This document shows, piece by piece, positions 1-12,316 of a DNA stretch of 64,000 bases. The notes below the pieces were generated by a model. The model saw only the letters and a list, made by a program, of their open reading frames with translations, was not told where the DNA came from and did not search any database. Each line of letters opens with the position of its first letter. Position 1 is the first letter of the stretch. This DNA is from Ulva prolifera (Eukaryota > Chlorophyta > Ulvophyceae > Ulvales > Ulvaceae): positions 957,501 to 1,021,500 of the forward strand of contig CM041197.1 of NCBI GenBank assembly GCA_023078555.1, given 5' to 3'. A program made the translations under genes and the position numbers.

Positions 1-96
1 CTCTGTCCGAGTCACTGGCATGGGGTACGCTTGGGCTGCGGTACAAAGGTTATTGCCATTTTAGCTGAGGCTTTCCCACCGCTGTAGGCGTTGACC

Positions 97-3000
97 ATGT
101 CTATTGAGTTCTGGGGCGGAGATTCCGCCTGTCGCATTCGCTTCCACTTCTGCGGCCACTCCGTGCACGCCTCGGAAATCCAAGTTGACGACACATTTTC
201 GCGTCCGAAATGCCTCGTCTGTGGGGAGGTTAGTCCTCAGGGGGTGGAGATCAGCGTTTGCGACCACGTCCCGACGGCAGATGTAGCATGGCAGGGAGCG
301 CAACATACCAACGTCCAAAACTTGAAGCTGGGACGTCGTTAACATGTACGTGCTGTAGAAAATGTGACCTTGAAGTTGATGTGCGCCCTCTTTGGCGCTG
401 TGACCTCTTCGGGTTCGCCAAGTGCGCGTGCCTTTATTGGGGGTGCATTGCCCTGGTGAAACGCAGTAAACTGTAAGAGCATCTGCCTGATGATAGCATA
501 TGAGGTAGACTGGGTGCCCCCCCTGATCGCATGTCTCGTCGTCTTGCACACCGTCAGACACGTCCTGTGGTTCACGGAAGCATAATCAGCTCGCAAGCAA
601 ACAAATCTGCTGCACGAATAATGAGCATGGTGTCAAACCTATCTTGAGGTCGTCGTCGCAAGGATCGAGGATCTGGTCGCTGCCATTGCAGCCCATGCTC
701 CCAGCATCTCCCTTCGGGGCCTACCACTGCACCCGACCAGCCGGCCAAGGGGCCATCAGCGGCGCAGCTTTGTGGTCTTGAAAGCTTCGAGCTCTGGATG
801 TCAGATCAGTGGAGGCACCATCTCGCTGCTGCCTGACTGCATCCTCCTGCTCACTGGCCATGGGGCTCACTTCAGGGACATCACCTTCTCAGGTGAGACG
901 CTGCTGCACTGCACGTGAACATATCTGTGTGTTGGCTGCAAGCCACGCACAGATAGGCAGAGGAAGTTCTATGCAGCCTTGATTCTGACTGTTCATGGAG
1001 TGAGCACATCACGGAAACCTTCCGATCCTGGCGTGCAGCAACGATATAGATCCCACAGTTTCGCACTGAGTGACTCAGTGGGCCCAAAGTAGTAGGCATT
1101 GTTGCTGTTCACAGGCTAATGGCGTAGGTGCCCACGCCCTGCTGCTCATACACTGCCAGGCCTGTCATCACTCTGAGAACACCCCCGGCAGTCGCAATCG
1201 CTTCTGAGAGGCAAGGCTGCCAGGAGCAGACGCATCAGATTCTCACTCCTGTGCAAGCCGCAATTTCAACATTGCGGTGGCGTGCGCGTGCCCATCGCTG
1301 TGCAGCAGGGGTGCTTTGAACCATTTCCAGGGCTGCCACCCCGAAATCAGATCCGAATATTCAGAATTGTACTATGTGATCGGGCCCGGTGTCCCAACAC
1401 CGCTGTGCAGCAGCAACCCCTGCGTACGGCGGTATGTGTGTGTCCACAGGCAGCATCCAGGTTCTCTATCACCTCGGCATGTGGCCCGGGTCGTCCGGGC
1501 TTATAAAGCACTGACACGAACGTGGCCAAGCCAACTATGGTCACTTTGCTTTGCTCCTCCGCCCAAGTACATGTACCGCCATGCATTGCTCAGGCGTAGA
1601 GCCATGCAGCCATGGGTTTGATACCCTCGACTGCGTGATGTCACACCAGCCAACCGACTTTCTCCCGCATCAGCATTGTACACGTGTACCACGTGTGAGC
1701 GCACATGGGCACCGTTGGTGTGTGTTACAAGGACAAAGGCAGCAAGGCGGGCACATGGGCACTGTTGGTGTGAGGCGGCATGGGTGTGCTGGTCTGTACA
1801 GACCACCGACACGTAACACGTAACACGTGTTACGTGTCGGTGGTTGGGTGTGTGTTTGGTGCCCATGTCTGGGTCCTGCTGTGCTGCTTGACTGTTGACG
1901 AGCATGCCCCCCCCCTGCAGGCGGCGTCGTGATGTGTGCCGGCCGCGACTTCTCCGGCTCCTTCCAGACCTGCCCCTTTGTATCCTGCACCCTCTACGTC
2001 GTGCACGGCGCCTCCGCCGCCCTCTCCGGCTGCACCTGGCGTGTCTGCCCCGCCGCCCTCGTCGCCCACGGCCCCGCCACCTCCGCCACCCTCACCGCCT
2101 GCACCCTCCGCGAATGCCGCTTCTGCGTCATCATCGAGGCCGGGGCGATGATCGCCATGCGCTCATGCATGCTGAGCAGCGGCGGCGTTGCCGTCGCGGT
2201 CATTGGCGGCAAAAAGCCGCGTCGCCGCGGAGGATACGCACATCACCGGGGTGGCCACAGGGGTCACATATGCGCAGCCGTTTGCTTGCGGCATGCATGT
2301 GTGCGGCGGCGGCGCTGCACACCTCCGCGCCTGCACGGTCTCGCAATTCGAGGACGGTGTGTTTGCCACCGGCCGCTCCTCCCGATTTCAGCTGACCGCG
2401 TCCGCCATTGAAGAGTGCGGTGGGGGTTGCGTTATTAGGCAGCACGCGGTCGCGACTCTAGAGAATGCGTGTGTGCGGGCCGGTGAGGTGCCTGGCCGGG
2501 ACCCGGAGTCTCCGGTGTACGCCGCAGTGGCGGTCGGCACTTCGCACGCACAGCTCGTGCGGTGCGAGGTGCTCATCCGGGGTGTCGTCGCGACCCTGTC
2601 CGCCGTCCAGATGTACGAGGGAGGCCGTGGCTCTCTGCAGCTGTGCCGGTTGGAGAGCGACGGCAGCGGCCTGAACGTCAGCGGCCTGCACTCGCATGCC
2701 ATCGCTTCGCAGTGTGAATATTCCGCACGGAAGTTCTGCTGCGTGGTGGCGTCACGAGGGACGACGCTCCGCGTGCGTGGCGGCGTGATGACCTCACGGG
2801 AGGGGGCCTGTCTCGCACGGGACCACGCCAAGTTCGCCGTGGCGGACGCATGCATGAAGGGCGGCACAGAGCTCCGCCCCGACGGCCCGCGGGCGTTTCC
2901 AGATGTTGCAGTTATTGGGCATGCATCTGGCCACATCCTGCGATGCCGGATCCACGACAGCTTGCATGGGTTGCATGTACAGGGCACGAGTGTCCGCGTC

Positions 3001-4618
3001 GTTGACACTGACATCGTCCACATGGCAGCCAGGCCCTCGCGCGAGCGATCAACTGAGGTGCAGTCGTCTCAAGGGATCTCCTGCAGCGGAGGACACCTTG
3101 AGATTCAGGGTGGGACGATTGCAGACTGCACCGACGCGTGTGACGGTCGGGCAGCCAGAGCGGGGGCGGTTCCAGGGGACCCTGCGCATGCATGATGTTA
3201 CTCTGAAGCAGTACTCGGTCGGTGTGAACGTGGGGGTGCTGTGTTTGGGGACGATCTCCCGCTGCCGCTTCTTGGGCGACGTCGGGTTGGGTGCACACAG
3301 CAAGCGCGTGGCGATGGAGCACTACGCGCGAGTTCCCGACACTGACCACCACTCTACAGGCGCGATGTTCATGTCACGGGTCGGCACCGTCCGCGACTGC
3401 CATTTTGATGGCAACTTGTGTAGCGTAGTCACGCTCAACCTGCCCAACCTTGGACCCGACTCGCAGGAGTCAGTGCTGATTGAGCGCTGCGCGTTTCGTG
3501 CGTCCACCGCGGGGCGGACCGTGGGTGTTCGGCTGGCGCCAAAGGCGGCTGTCGAGGACAGCGTGTTCACGTCTGGGGCGCTTGCGGTCGCAGCACAGGG
3601 CGTGGCGGCTGTGGCTGAGGTGCGGAGGTGCACCTTCGGGCCGGACGCTCAGTTTGGTGTGGATGCAATGGACCACGCGCGTGTGTCCGCCGTTAGGTGT
3701 ACCATGACGTGCGGCTTGACCGCGGTGTATGCCGACTGGAGGGCAGCCATAGCCGCACAGGACTGCGTCTGCAGTGGGGCCGAGTCCGCGGTAGTCGTCA
3801 CTGGCAGTGGAGGGGCGGTGTCTGCGAAGCGCGTAGAGCTGCAGGGGGGGATGTATGCGGTGCTGGCTCCGCGGCATCGTGAGCGGCCGGCGTCCGCGCC
3901 GGCGCCCGGCGGGGGCGACCTCGGCCCGTGCAAGCTCAGGCTTGTCGAGTGCAAACTCTCCGGCGAGAAGGCGGCGGTGAGAGTGTCCGGGAGTGGCGTC
4001 GATGCATCACTGCTGCGCTGCACAGTTGTCCGATCTGAGACCGGGGCGATTGTGCATGAGGGTGCGGTGGCGCGCGTGAGCAAGACGCGCATCTCCCGCT
4101 GTACCTCCGGCATCGTCGTTGGGGAACACGATGATGACATCCGGGCCAGGTGTAGTGTGTGCGGGTGCAGGGGGGCCACCGCACTCGAGTCGGCGTGGGC
4201 GGCACTGCCGGCCTCCGCCACTCCGGGGACCGGTGAGCGCGCGTGTGTCCACAGGGGTGCGCGGGCGCAGGCGACGCTCGATCGCGTCAGCATCCGCCGC
4301 TGCCAGGACGTCGGGGTGACCGTCACGGCGTTCGGCCATGTCGTTGTGCATGCCGTGAAGGTGGCGGGGTGTCTACCAGGGTTCAAACTCACATCGGCGG
4401 CTGGCATCGAGCGCAGCCGACTCACCGACTGCACGGTCGTGTGTCTCTCAGGTGGGGCAGGTGATGGGCCGGTTGAGGAGCCGCGGGGGGCACTGGCGTT
4501 GGTGCAGACCAGGCCGGGGGAGTACACCGTCTCAGAGGAGCCGGACGTGGAGGGCGTGAGTTTGCTGCGAGTACACGGAGACAGCGAGTCTGATGAGAGT
4601 GAGTCGGACGAGGACTAG
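97..4618 (+). pseudogene. Beta-helix repeat protein, tandem copy 1 (disrupted)
   Basis: This is the first member of a tandem array of three-exon genes. Exons by comparison with the intact copy at 16471-20510 are 97-345, 649-892 and 1921-4618. Exon 1 carries the Cys/His module (CGH, then CxxC). Exon 3 encodes a long run of roughly 20-25-residue rungs rich in Cys, Gly and Val, as in right-handed parallel beta-helix proteins. Three lesions are visible: an in-frame TAA at 340-342 just before the exon 1 donor, a frame change near 2200-2230 (2 nt short relative to copy 3), and another near 3130-3180. The exon 2 acceptor is TTGAG instead of CAG. The product ends in a Ser/Asp/Glu-rich acidic tail. 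Long frames remain open between lesions, so decay is recent or some lesions are assembly errors. Function unknown. Confidence 0.75.
893..1920 (+). other. Intron 2 of beta-helix copy 1, with dispersed repeats
   Basis: This 1.03-kb intron separates exons 2 and 3. It is longer than the equivalent introns of copies 2 and 3 (582 and 563 bp) because of inserted repeats. Positions about 1329-1415 resemble 27168-27256 in gene A. Positions about 1718-1760 belong to the dispersed family that recurs near 32195 and 47630. A near-palindrome of CACGTAACACGTAACACGTGTTACGTG type lies around 1810-1840. No further exon was recognised. Confidence 0.5.
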
Positions 4619-5894
4619 TGTGTGGGCGGGCGCCAGCTGCGGAGCCCAAGCAGGATGTACCCCCCGGGGTGTTGAGATTGTGATGGGCGAGGTGATGCAT
4701 GGTAGGCGAGGTGTGAATTGTGAGGCAAGACTGACTGGTATGAATTGTGAGGTAACAATGTAAGACTGACTGGTGTAGCAGGTTTAATTCACGTGTTGTT
4801 GTTCTGTCAGCGCTGCTATTGACTCAGGAGTCGCGGTGGAGCTGTTTACGTTGGTTAACTAGTCCGAAGGAGGCTCTCGAAGCTGTGCAGCAGTCTGACT
4901 GATCGCTGTTTGCCAGTCTGTGATCTGCTAGCATCAGTTCGTCATGCGTTGGAAATGCCTCAGCGTCCATCCTGGGATTCCTATGAGAGTTCAGTCACAT
5001 ATCAAAACCTGCCATGCGTGTCATGGTGCATGCCCTGCGCACCTCTGCAAACGCAGAGAAACCCACGGCCTTCACCACCGGATCGTCCTGATCTATCCTG
5101 CACCACCGTCCAGTCGTTATCTTGTGCACACATGTGTTCCACCGACAGGGCGCCCGGCGTGTGAACCGCCATGCATCCACAAGAGGCCTGGAGCAGAGGC
5201 TCTGGTGGCACAGGGGCTGTTGACTGTTCCTGCTGAAATTTCAAATTCCAGAGGTATTACCCCTTTAAGGCTTGTCAGTTTCACAGGGCTATCCGCTGTA
5301 ATGCTGTGATGCCAGAGGGATGCCAAAATATTTTTTGCTCGCTCCACTGATTCTTTGCTTGCTAAGCTCACGCAGTCTGAACATCCTTTTCGCTTCGCTC
5401 GCGTGGTACATTCCAATCGGCAAGCCCGGCGGCCGCTGCACACCCATGGCCAGATGCCTGCGGGCTGAGCCCGCTGACATCTGCTTTATCAGCCCGCTTT
5501 CAGCGAGACCGCTGCATCAAGCTCACCCGCTCACCCATTCGACAAAAGCTCGGCTTCAGCGGGAATCCCGGCGGGATGTAGAGCTCTGGTGTAGAGTCTC
5601 ATTGCCAGCCCCACATACATCATGCATGTCAGAAGTGGCGATGGGTGGATTGTGCTGTTGGCCGGCCAGACCAACCTGAGTGGCTAATTTGTTGTTCGTC
5701 ACGAATGGACTGGACGTATAGCTCTCCGCCAGGACCTGAAACAGCTTACGCGCAGGTCTCGGAGCAGAGGCTCTGGTGGCACAGGGGCTGTTGACTCCGC
5801 ATTGGACGGAGGGGGGTCAGCTGATGGCGACAGGGGCTGTGCTGCAACAGTTGCGCAGAGCAGCTGTAGGAGTGTGGTGACGATCTGGTCAGCA
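4619..5894. other. Intergenic region with a dispersed repeat
   Basis: No gene was recognised. Short imperfect repeats lie at about 4690-4770. Positions about 5200-5580 are a diverged copy of a sequence near 57710-58020; both contain a TCCAGAGGT..ACCCCT block, a CTGTAATGCTGT block and a tail ending in CAGCGGGA or CAGCGGCA. A short stretch including CTCTGGTGGCACAGGGGCTG occurs at about 5207 and again at about 5771, next to the Mutator-like element. Confidence 0.45.
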
Positions 5895-5904
5895 CATCTG
5901 CGCA

Positions 5905-6004
5905 GGGGGTCATCCACTCCCGCTAAAAGGTGGTCCCCCCCCGGGCGCGCAAAATCCGCTGCGAAACAGCCAAATTGGGGAAGGTTTCCACTATGGTCTA
6001 TGTT
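5905..6004 (+). repeat. Left terminal inverted repeat of Mutator-like element
   Basis: These 100 bp are the exact reverse complement of 7627-7726. The repeat includes a run of eight C followed by GGGCGCGC, and ends at CTATGGTCTATGTT, where the two arms diverge. Confidence 0.9.
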
Positions 6005-7626
6005 GAATGAACAATTCTAGTGTTTTAGTTCGGAGTCTTGGGGAGAGTTAGCCATATTCGCCGAAATGGCCGGTCTGGTTGGGGAGAACTGTCTGTGGCT
6101 TCCCAACGCTGCCCAAAGCTGCCCAATCACTCAATTCCTTCCCCAATCTTTCCCAAATTGCATCTTTCAAGTTGATAGGTGTCTTCGGTTGCCTATGGAC
6201 GGCCGCGCCGGATTATTCCGTAGCCCGGTGACGTCCTTTTGTGGCAATTGACTTGCTACTGCTCCGAATCACCTCCTGAGGACGTGCTACAGCTGGGGGA
6301 CGGTTGTGTCACGACCTATAATCCATTGCTAACTAGTACTTGATCTCCGCATTCTGTGAATGTCGCCTTAGTGGCCTGATGCTACAGTGTAACGACTGCA
6401 GATTGCCCTTGCTGGTTCAAACCTGCTATATATCTGCCTGCTGCTTCTCTGTGCAACAGAGTCCATGCTTGGTATTCAGTCACCTGCAAGTTGTGTACTG
6501 CTAGGCAGCAAAGTATTTCTGCTGTGTTTTGTGCATTGCGCTATGTGAATGTGAAATGCGGGTATTTCGTTAGGTGTCCTAGCCTTTCGAAAACCTCCAT
6601 GATGGCGGCCATTGCCTCTTGCTCCGGTCATTTATTTGATGCATTTCGTGCAGACCACGTAATTGACAGTATTGTCGCACAAGCTTTGTCGCCGGGGATC
6701 AGTCCAGACTATATACACTGTACAATTTTATATCTGTGCCTGATCATATCTCAGGACTCAACATGCAAACAAGCGACACTGTTCAGCCACTCAATCATGA
6801 CATGGTAGATGGCTACATATGTGTACACACATCAAGCATGTGCTTCACATAAATGCCAATCTCCATAAATTGTCCAGCTTACAAAACATATGCAGTCTCA
6901 ATGGCAGTTAGCACCACATCCGGCTCTGTCAATACACATTGCCTCCAATCGACATTGACTGATCTCATGATAATTGACGATCCGCTAATATTCACCTGCT
7001 CCTGTGGCCCACATTCATCTTCATTCCCCCCTACTTCTACCTCACGACCTGTGAGTGCGGATTCGAATATGATCATATTGTGCTGAGGCGCACGAAGCCT
7101 CAACTGTCCTAGAGGTCACTACACGGTAGTATTGCACTGGCTCTGGGTCAGCTAACTTGAAACAAAACTGGAATATTTCGGCGTCCCTGATCTCATTTGG
7201 CACGAGCCTAGCTCGTGCAATGGCGGGCAACACAGCGTACGCCGTCTTGTAGCTGCCTCGCCGTCACAGGCTTGCGATTGATGTAATAACAAGCAGAAAC
7301 GTTTTCGACAGCATCATCTAACTCTTGCTGCGCCGGTCTCGCGCGAGACACCATTGTCTGATGGACACAACACAGCCGACAAATGTAGTACTCTCGAACT
7401 TCTACCGATCAGGCGTCGAGAGTCACAAACATGTCATGTAACAACAGTGCAACAAATTATAGCTCATTTTCGTTGTGTTCCTCGGTCTGGAAGCAATGGC
7501 GGTTGATTGGGGATGATCTCGCATCGTTCCGGCGATATTGGGGAAAACGGCGACATTTCGCCGAAAAGGGCACTCTGCTTGGGGACTTTCCCCAAGACTG
7601 AGATCGTACACTACGAGTTCCCAATT

Positions 7627-7726
7627 AACATAGACCATAGTGGAAACCTTCCCCAATTTGGCTGTTTCGCAGCGGATTTTGCGCGCCCGGGGGGGGACCA
7701 CCTTTTAGCGGGAGTGGATGACCCCC
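7627..7726 (-). repeat. Right terminal inverted repeat of Mutator-like element
   Basis: These 100 bp are the exact reverse complement of 5905-6004. The repeat is followed directly by the right copy of the target-site duplication at 7727-7736. Confidence 0.9.
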
Positions 7727-7736
7727 TATCTGCGCA

Positions 7737-8208
7737 TGGCTCTCCGAATGGCATGTGCCTAACATGCTGTGACAAACACGGAGCATGTCTGCGGCAAGGG
7801 CATGCGCCGCTGTAGAGCCTAGGGTGACCTGGGAGCAGGGTCGCCCCCGGGGAGAGTGCTAGCACTACATTCGGTGACACGCAGTAGTTCTGCGTGTCGC
7901 CGAATGACAGGCACTCTGCTTGCGCTGCCGCGCCTGCAGTGAGGCCGTCGCTGCCACCGCACGCTGCGGGGGACCATCCTACGACTCCCCAAGACGTTGC
8001 AGTCTCACAAGATTCCACAGAGATGAGATCAGGCTTTTTTTGTGGCGAGAGTGGCACCGATGGGAATGCGCATGCATTGCACTTGCTTCACCCGGATACT
8101 GCAACAGCAGCACAGTCTGATATGTTTGCATGAGATACGCCGCAAAGCAACGTCTGTCGACACATATGCTGATCTCAGCCAGCTGTAGCCGGTGTAACGG
8201 CGTTGGCC
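7737..8208. other. Upstream region of beta-helix copy 2
   Basis: No coding exon or clear TATA box was seen. A GC-rich stretch at 7830-7970 contains the inverted pair CATTCGGTGACACGCAG / CTGCGTGTCGCCGAATG at about 7867-7908, which could form a hairpin. The last 30 bp before the ATG (GCTGTAGCC..GGCGTTGGCC) resemble the sequence before the ATG of copies 1 and 3. Confidence 0.4.
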
Positions 8209-11200
8209 ATGTCTGTCGAGTTCTGGGGCGGAGACTCAGTCTTTCGCATCCGCTTCCACTTCTGCGGCCACTCCGTCCACATCTCAGAAATCCAAGTCAA
8301 CAGTACATCCTTGCAAAACTGTCCCGCCTGTGGGGAGCAGAGTCGTCAGGGGTTGGAGGTTCTAGTTCGCGACCACGTCCCATCGCCAGATTTAGCATGG
8401 CAGGCAGCGGAACAGACCCAAGTCCAACACTTACAGCCTGAGGCCTCTCGAAATGTACGTACCAGCGGCAAGATGACCCTGATGTCGATATGTGGCCGGT
8501 TTGACGCTATGATCTGATCAGGCCAAGAGTAGCTGTGTCTTCTTCGATGGCATGTAGATGAGATGCCCTGTCGCGTCGCGCTCGAATCCAGGAGAAGCTA
8601 TATGTATGGTATGCTTGCAGTATACGAGAGGTTCCCTGCCGAACGTATGTCTCGTCGTCGGGAACAAAGGCGCGCACAGCCTGCTGTGCGCGAAAGCATC
8701 GCACACCTCACACGCAAACAACGCATGATATCAATCGAAAATCCTTATATGAAGTATGAAAGGGGGTCTATCTGCAGGGTGTGGTCGCAAGCATCGAGGA
8801 TCTCGTTGCTGCCATCGCAGCCCACACGCCGGGCATTTCACTTCGGGGCCTGGCACTGCACCCGACCAGCCGGCCAGTGGGTGAAGGGAGGCATAGGTTC
8901 GTCGTCTGGAGGGCTTCCAGCTCGGGATGTCAGATCAGCGGCGGCACCATCTCGCTGCTGCCGGGCTGCATCCTCCTGCTCACTGGCCGTGGGGCTCACT
9001 TTAAGGACACCACCTTCTCAGGTGTGACGCCGCTGCAGCTGCATTTGCACCATCTGCCGAGTATCTCTGAATAGATGTGCGGTAGGGGAAAGGCAGTCAT
9101 GACTGCATGCATCTGTGCGACACATGGTATCCTGTCCGATGGTGCACATTGGTGGCCTGTCAAGTGAAGATTGTGGAAAATGCAAGCTTCCTACCAAATG
9201 GTCGGAAAGTGTCCGCAGGGATTCCTGCTAGTCACAGAGCAGTGAACTGGGTGGCCACGCCCTGCTGCTCTTGGCTTGCCGGGCTTGGAACACGTGGTCC
9301 AATCGAGAACACTTCCGTCACAACTGGCCTCTCACCACTTGTGAGAGTGAAGGCCTGTGACTGAAAGCTGCGTCACTCCTGAGCTGCTGTCATGACTGCG
9401 CAAGGCGCCATCGCAGCACTGCTGCAGCATGTTAGTGCCTTTCGCTATGAAGCAGCCACCCCTCCCGTTTGATTCACGCCACCTGGTGTAGAACCATGCA
9501 GGCGACGTAGAACCATGCGTAGATGAGTCCAACGTAGCCGATGTTCAATTCAGCTTGCGATTTACAAACACACAAGCTGCTAGCGTACACGATCCACATG
9601 CAGGCGGCGTCGTGATGTGCGCCGGGCGCGATTTCTCCGGAACCTTTCATAAGTGCACCTTCGTTTCCTGCACCCTCAACATCGTCCATGGCGCCTCCGC
9701 CGCCATCTCCGGCTGCACCTGGCGCGACTGCCCCGCCGGCATCGTCGCCCACGGCCTCGCCACCACCGCCACCCTCACCAACTGCACCCTCCGCAACTGC
9801 CGGTTCGGCATCATCGCCGAGGCCGGAGCAATCGTCGCCATGCGCTCATGCATGCTTACTGGCGGCGGCGGCGTCGCCGCTGCGGTCGTCGGCGCCGGGA
9901 GCCGCGAGTTGCCGCGGAGGACACCGACATCACCGGGGTGGCCACAGGGAACCCCCTCGAGCCGCCGATGATGTACGGCGTGCATGTATGCGGAGGCTCG
10001 GCAGACCTCCGCAGCTGCAGGATCTCGCACCTCGAGACTGGCGTGGTCACCATCGGCCGCTCCTCCCGCCTCCAGCTCACCACGACGGTGATCAAAGACT
10101 GCCACGGTGCATGCGTGCTGAAGCAGCGTGCGCTTGGGTCTCTCGCAAACTCATGCATACGCGTTTGTGGCGACCCCGGCCGCCGCCCGGAGGACCAGGT
10201 GTACACGGCGGTGGCGATCGAGGACTCACGCGTGCAGCTCACGCGGTGCGAAGTTCGCATCGAGAGCGCAGCTGCGACGTTGAACGCGGTCCATGTTACC
10301 GAGGCAGGCCGTGGCGCGCTGCACCTGTGCCGGCTGGAGAGCGGCGGCTGCGGCCTGAACGTCGGCGACCCGCGCACGCATGCAGTCGTTTCACAGTGTG
10401 AATTCTCCACGCGTGAAGTCGGCTGCATGGTGCGGTCTCCTGGCTCCACGCTGCATGTGCGCGGCGGCGTGCTGACGTCGCGGGGGGTCGCCTGCCTCGC
10501 GCACAACTGTGCGAAACTCTCGGTCGCGGACGCATGCTTGAAGGGGGGGACGGAGCGCCTCCGCGGCGGGCCGCCGTCCCTTGGGGCCGTGACACTCTTC
10601 AGCGGCTCCAGCGGCCACATTCTGCGCTGCCGGATCCATGACAGCTTGATGGGAGTCCATGTGCAGTGCACGCGTGCGCGTGTCGTGGACACCCACATTT
10701 TCCGCATGGTGCCCCTGCCATCGCCGTGGCCCGCATCTGAACTGCCGTCGTCTCAAGGCATTATATGCAAAGGGGGCGAAGTGCACATTGCGGGTGGGTC
10801 CATTGCAGACTGCATCCATGCAGTCCATGTGACTACAGGGGACCTGGGCGTGCGGGGGGCGCTGCGCATGCATGATGTGACCGTTAAGCAGTACTCGGTC
10901 GGAGTGAAAGTGGGGCCCGAGTGCGCGGGGGAGATCTCAGGGTGCCGATTCATGGGCGATGCCGGTATCAGCGCACTCAACAAGCGCACAGCCCTGGCGG
11001 TGCACTGCAACCCTGACGATCATTCGGTGGGTGTGAGCCTGGTGTCCCGGAGCGGCTCGGTCCGTGACTGCGAGTTTGATGGCAACGCATGCGGAGTAGC
11101 CGTCGCAGCGGCCGAGGCCGTGCACATCGAGCGCTGCGCGTTCCGCTCACCGACCACGGGCCGCACCAAGTGCGTGCAGCTCGCGTCAAAGGGCGCTGTG

Positions 11201-12316
11201 GAGGACTGCGAGTTCACTGCAGGGTACTGTGCGGTGTCGGCGCAGGGGGCGAGAGCCGTGTGTGCGGTGAGGCGGTGCACAGTCAGCGTGGGCGTTGAGA
11301 GCGGGGTCGGCGCGGTCGACGGCGCCCATGCATCTGTTATCGGCTGCACCGTGAAGTGCGGCCAGACTGCGCTGTTTGTGGGCCGGGGAGGCGCCATCGC
11401 CGCACAGGACTGCGTCTGCTGCGGGCAAGACTCCGCGCTGCTTGTCAGTGGCGGAGGAGGGGCGATTTCGGCGAAGCGCGTGAAGGTGCACGGGGAGCGC
11501 ACCGCGGCGCTGGCTTCACAACTTCACGCCAACCCGGAAATCGCGAGAAACAGCCCCAGCCCCAGCCCCAGCAAGATGAAGCTTGTTGAGTGTGAGCTCT
11601 CCGGTGTGGAGGCGGGAGTGATGGCGGCTGGGAGTGGCGTGGGTGTGTCACTGCTGCGGTGCAGAGTAGCAAGGTCGGACATGGGGGTCGTGGCGGTCGC
11701 GGGCGCTTCGGTGCGTGTCAGCAAGTCGCACGTCTCCCGCTGCAGGTTGGGCATCGTTGTTGGGGAACGCGACACTGACGTTTCTGCCAGGTGCACAGAA
11801 TGTGGCCACCAGGGCGCCAAGGCACTCGAGGCCGCGTGGGCGGCGCTGATGGCCGCGCGCACGCCGGCGGCGGGGGACCGCTTGTGTGTCCACATGGGCA
11901 CGCGGGCGCGGGCGACGCTCGACGGCGTCGAAGTTCGGCGCTGCCACGCCATCGGGGTGACCGTCACGGCGTTTGGCCACATGGCTGCGCATGGCGTGAG
12001 GGTGTCGGCGCGGGTAGCGGGGTTCAAACTCGTATCGTCGCCTCGCGCGGAGTGCAGCATGCTGAGCGACTGCACGGCGGTGGTGTACCATGTCGGTGAG
12101 GTGGGGGGCGATGCGGTGATGTGCCCTGCGCGTGAGGCGGCCGCCGACCGCGAGGCGTTGTTAAATCCGCAGGGGGTGGTATCGTGGCTGCAGATTGGGC
12201 CGGTTGGGACCGATGTCGTGGGGGGGGTGGTGCCAGAGGGCGTGAGGGTGGTGGGAGCGGAGGAAGAGAGTGAATCTGAAGAGAGCGAGGCAGGTGGTAG
12301 CGAGACCTCAAGTTGA
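8209..12316 (+). CDS. Beta-helix repeat protein, tandem copy 2 (one frameshift)
   Basis: Exons are 8209-8454, 8778-9021 and 9604-12316, with donors AAT|GTACGT and TCAG|GTGTGA and acceptors TGCAG and ATGCAG. Intron phases are 0 and 1, as in the intact copy 3. Exon 1 encodes the Cys/His module (CGH, CPAC). Exon 2 encodes a Leu/Ile-rich segment containing the SGGTISLLP motif. Exon 3 encodes Cys-rich beta-helix rungs with recurrent VxGC or xxDC steps. A late CxECG..G..ALEAAWAAL element and an acidic Ser/Glu tail follow. The total is one nucleotide short: at about 9890-9910 the frame changes, and the new frame stays open for nearly 800 codons. It is either a slightly broken gene or a local sequence error. 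No signal peptide is visible, so the product is probably intracellular. Function unknown. Confidence 0.7.

Larger units (their letters stand above)
5905..7726. mobile_element. Non-autonomous Mutator-like DNA transposon
   Basis: The two ends are 100-bp perfect terminal inverted repeats, 5905-6004 and 7627-7726, each beginning GGGGGTCATCCACTCC. Similarity continues imperfectly inward, with GTCTTGGGGA and CGCCGAAAT blocks on both sides. The element is flanked by a 9-10 bp target duplication: CATCTGCGCA at 5895-5904 and TATCTGCGCA at 7727-7736. Long inverted repeats with a 9-10 bp duplication are characteristic of Mutator-like elements. The 1.82-kb interior has only short frames and no recognisable transposase, so it would need one supplied from elsewhere. 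Perfect repeats suggest recent activity. Confidence 0.85.

Noticed and set aside
1895..2395. Pro/Arg-rich frames overlapping beta-helix exon 3 (also 9653-9900 and 17702-18118)
   Set aside because: Alternate-frame shadows of GC-rich Cys/Ala rungs; the rung frame is the one conserved among the copies.
3649..4527. 292-aa minus-strand frame
   Set aside because: Antisense to beta-helix copy 1; open by GC bias only.
6400..6440. TGGTTCAAACC resembling a tRNA T-arm
   Set aside because: No cloverleaf could be built around it; it lies inside the Mutator-like element.
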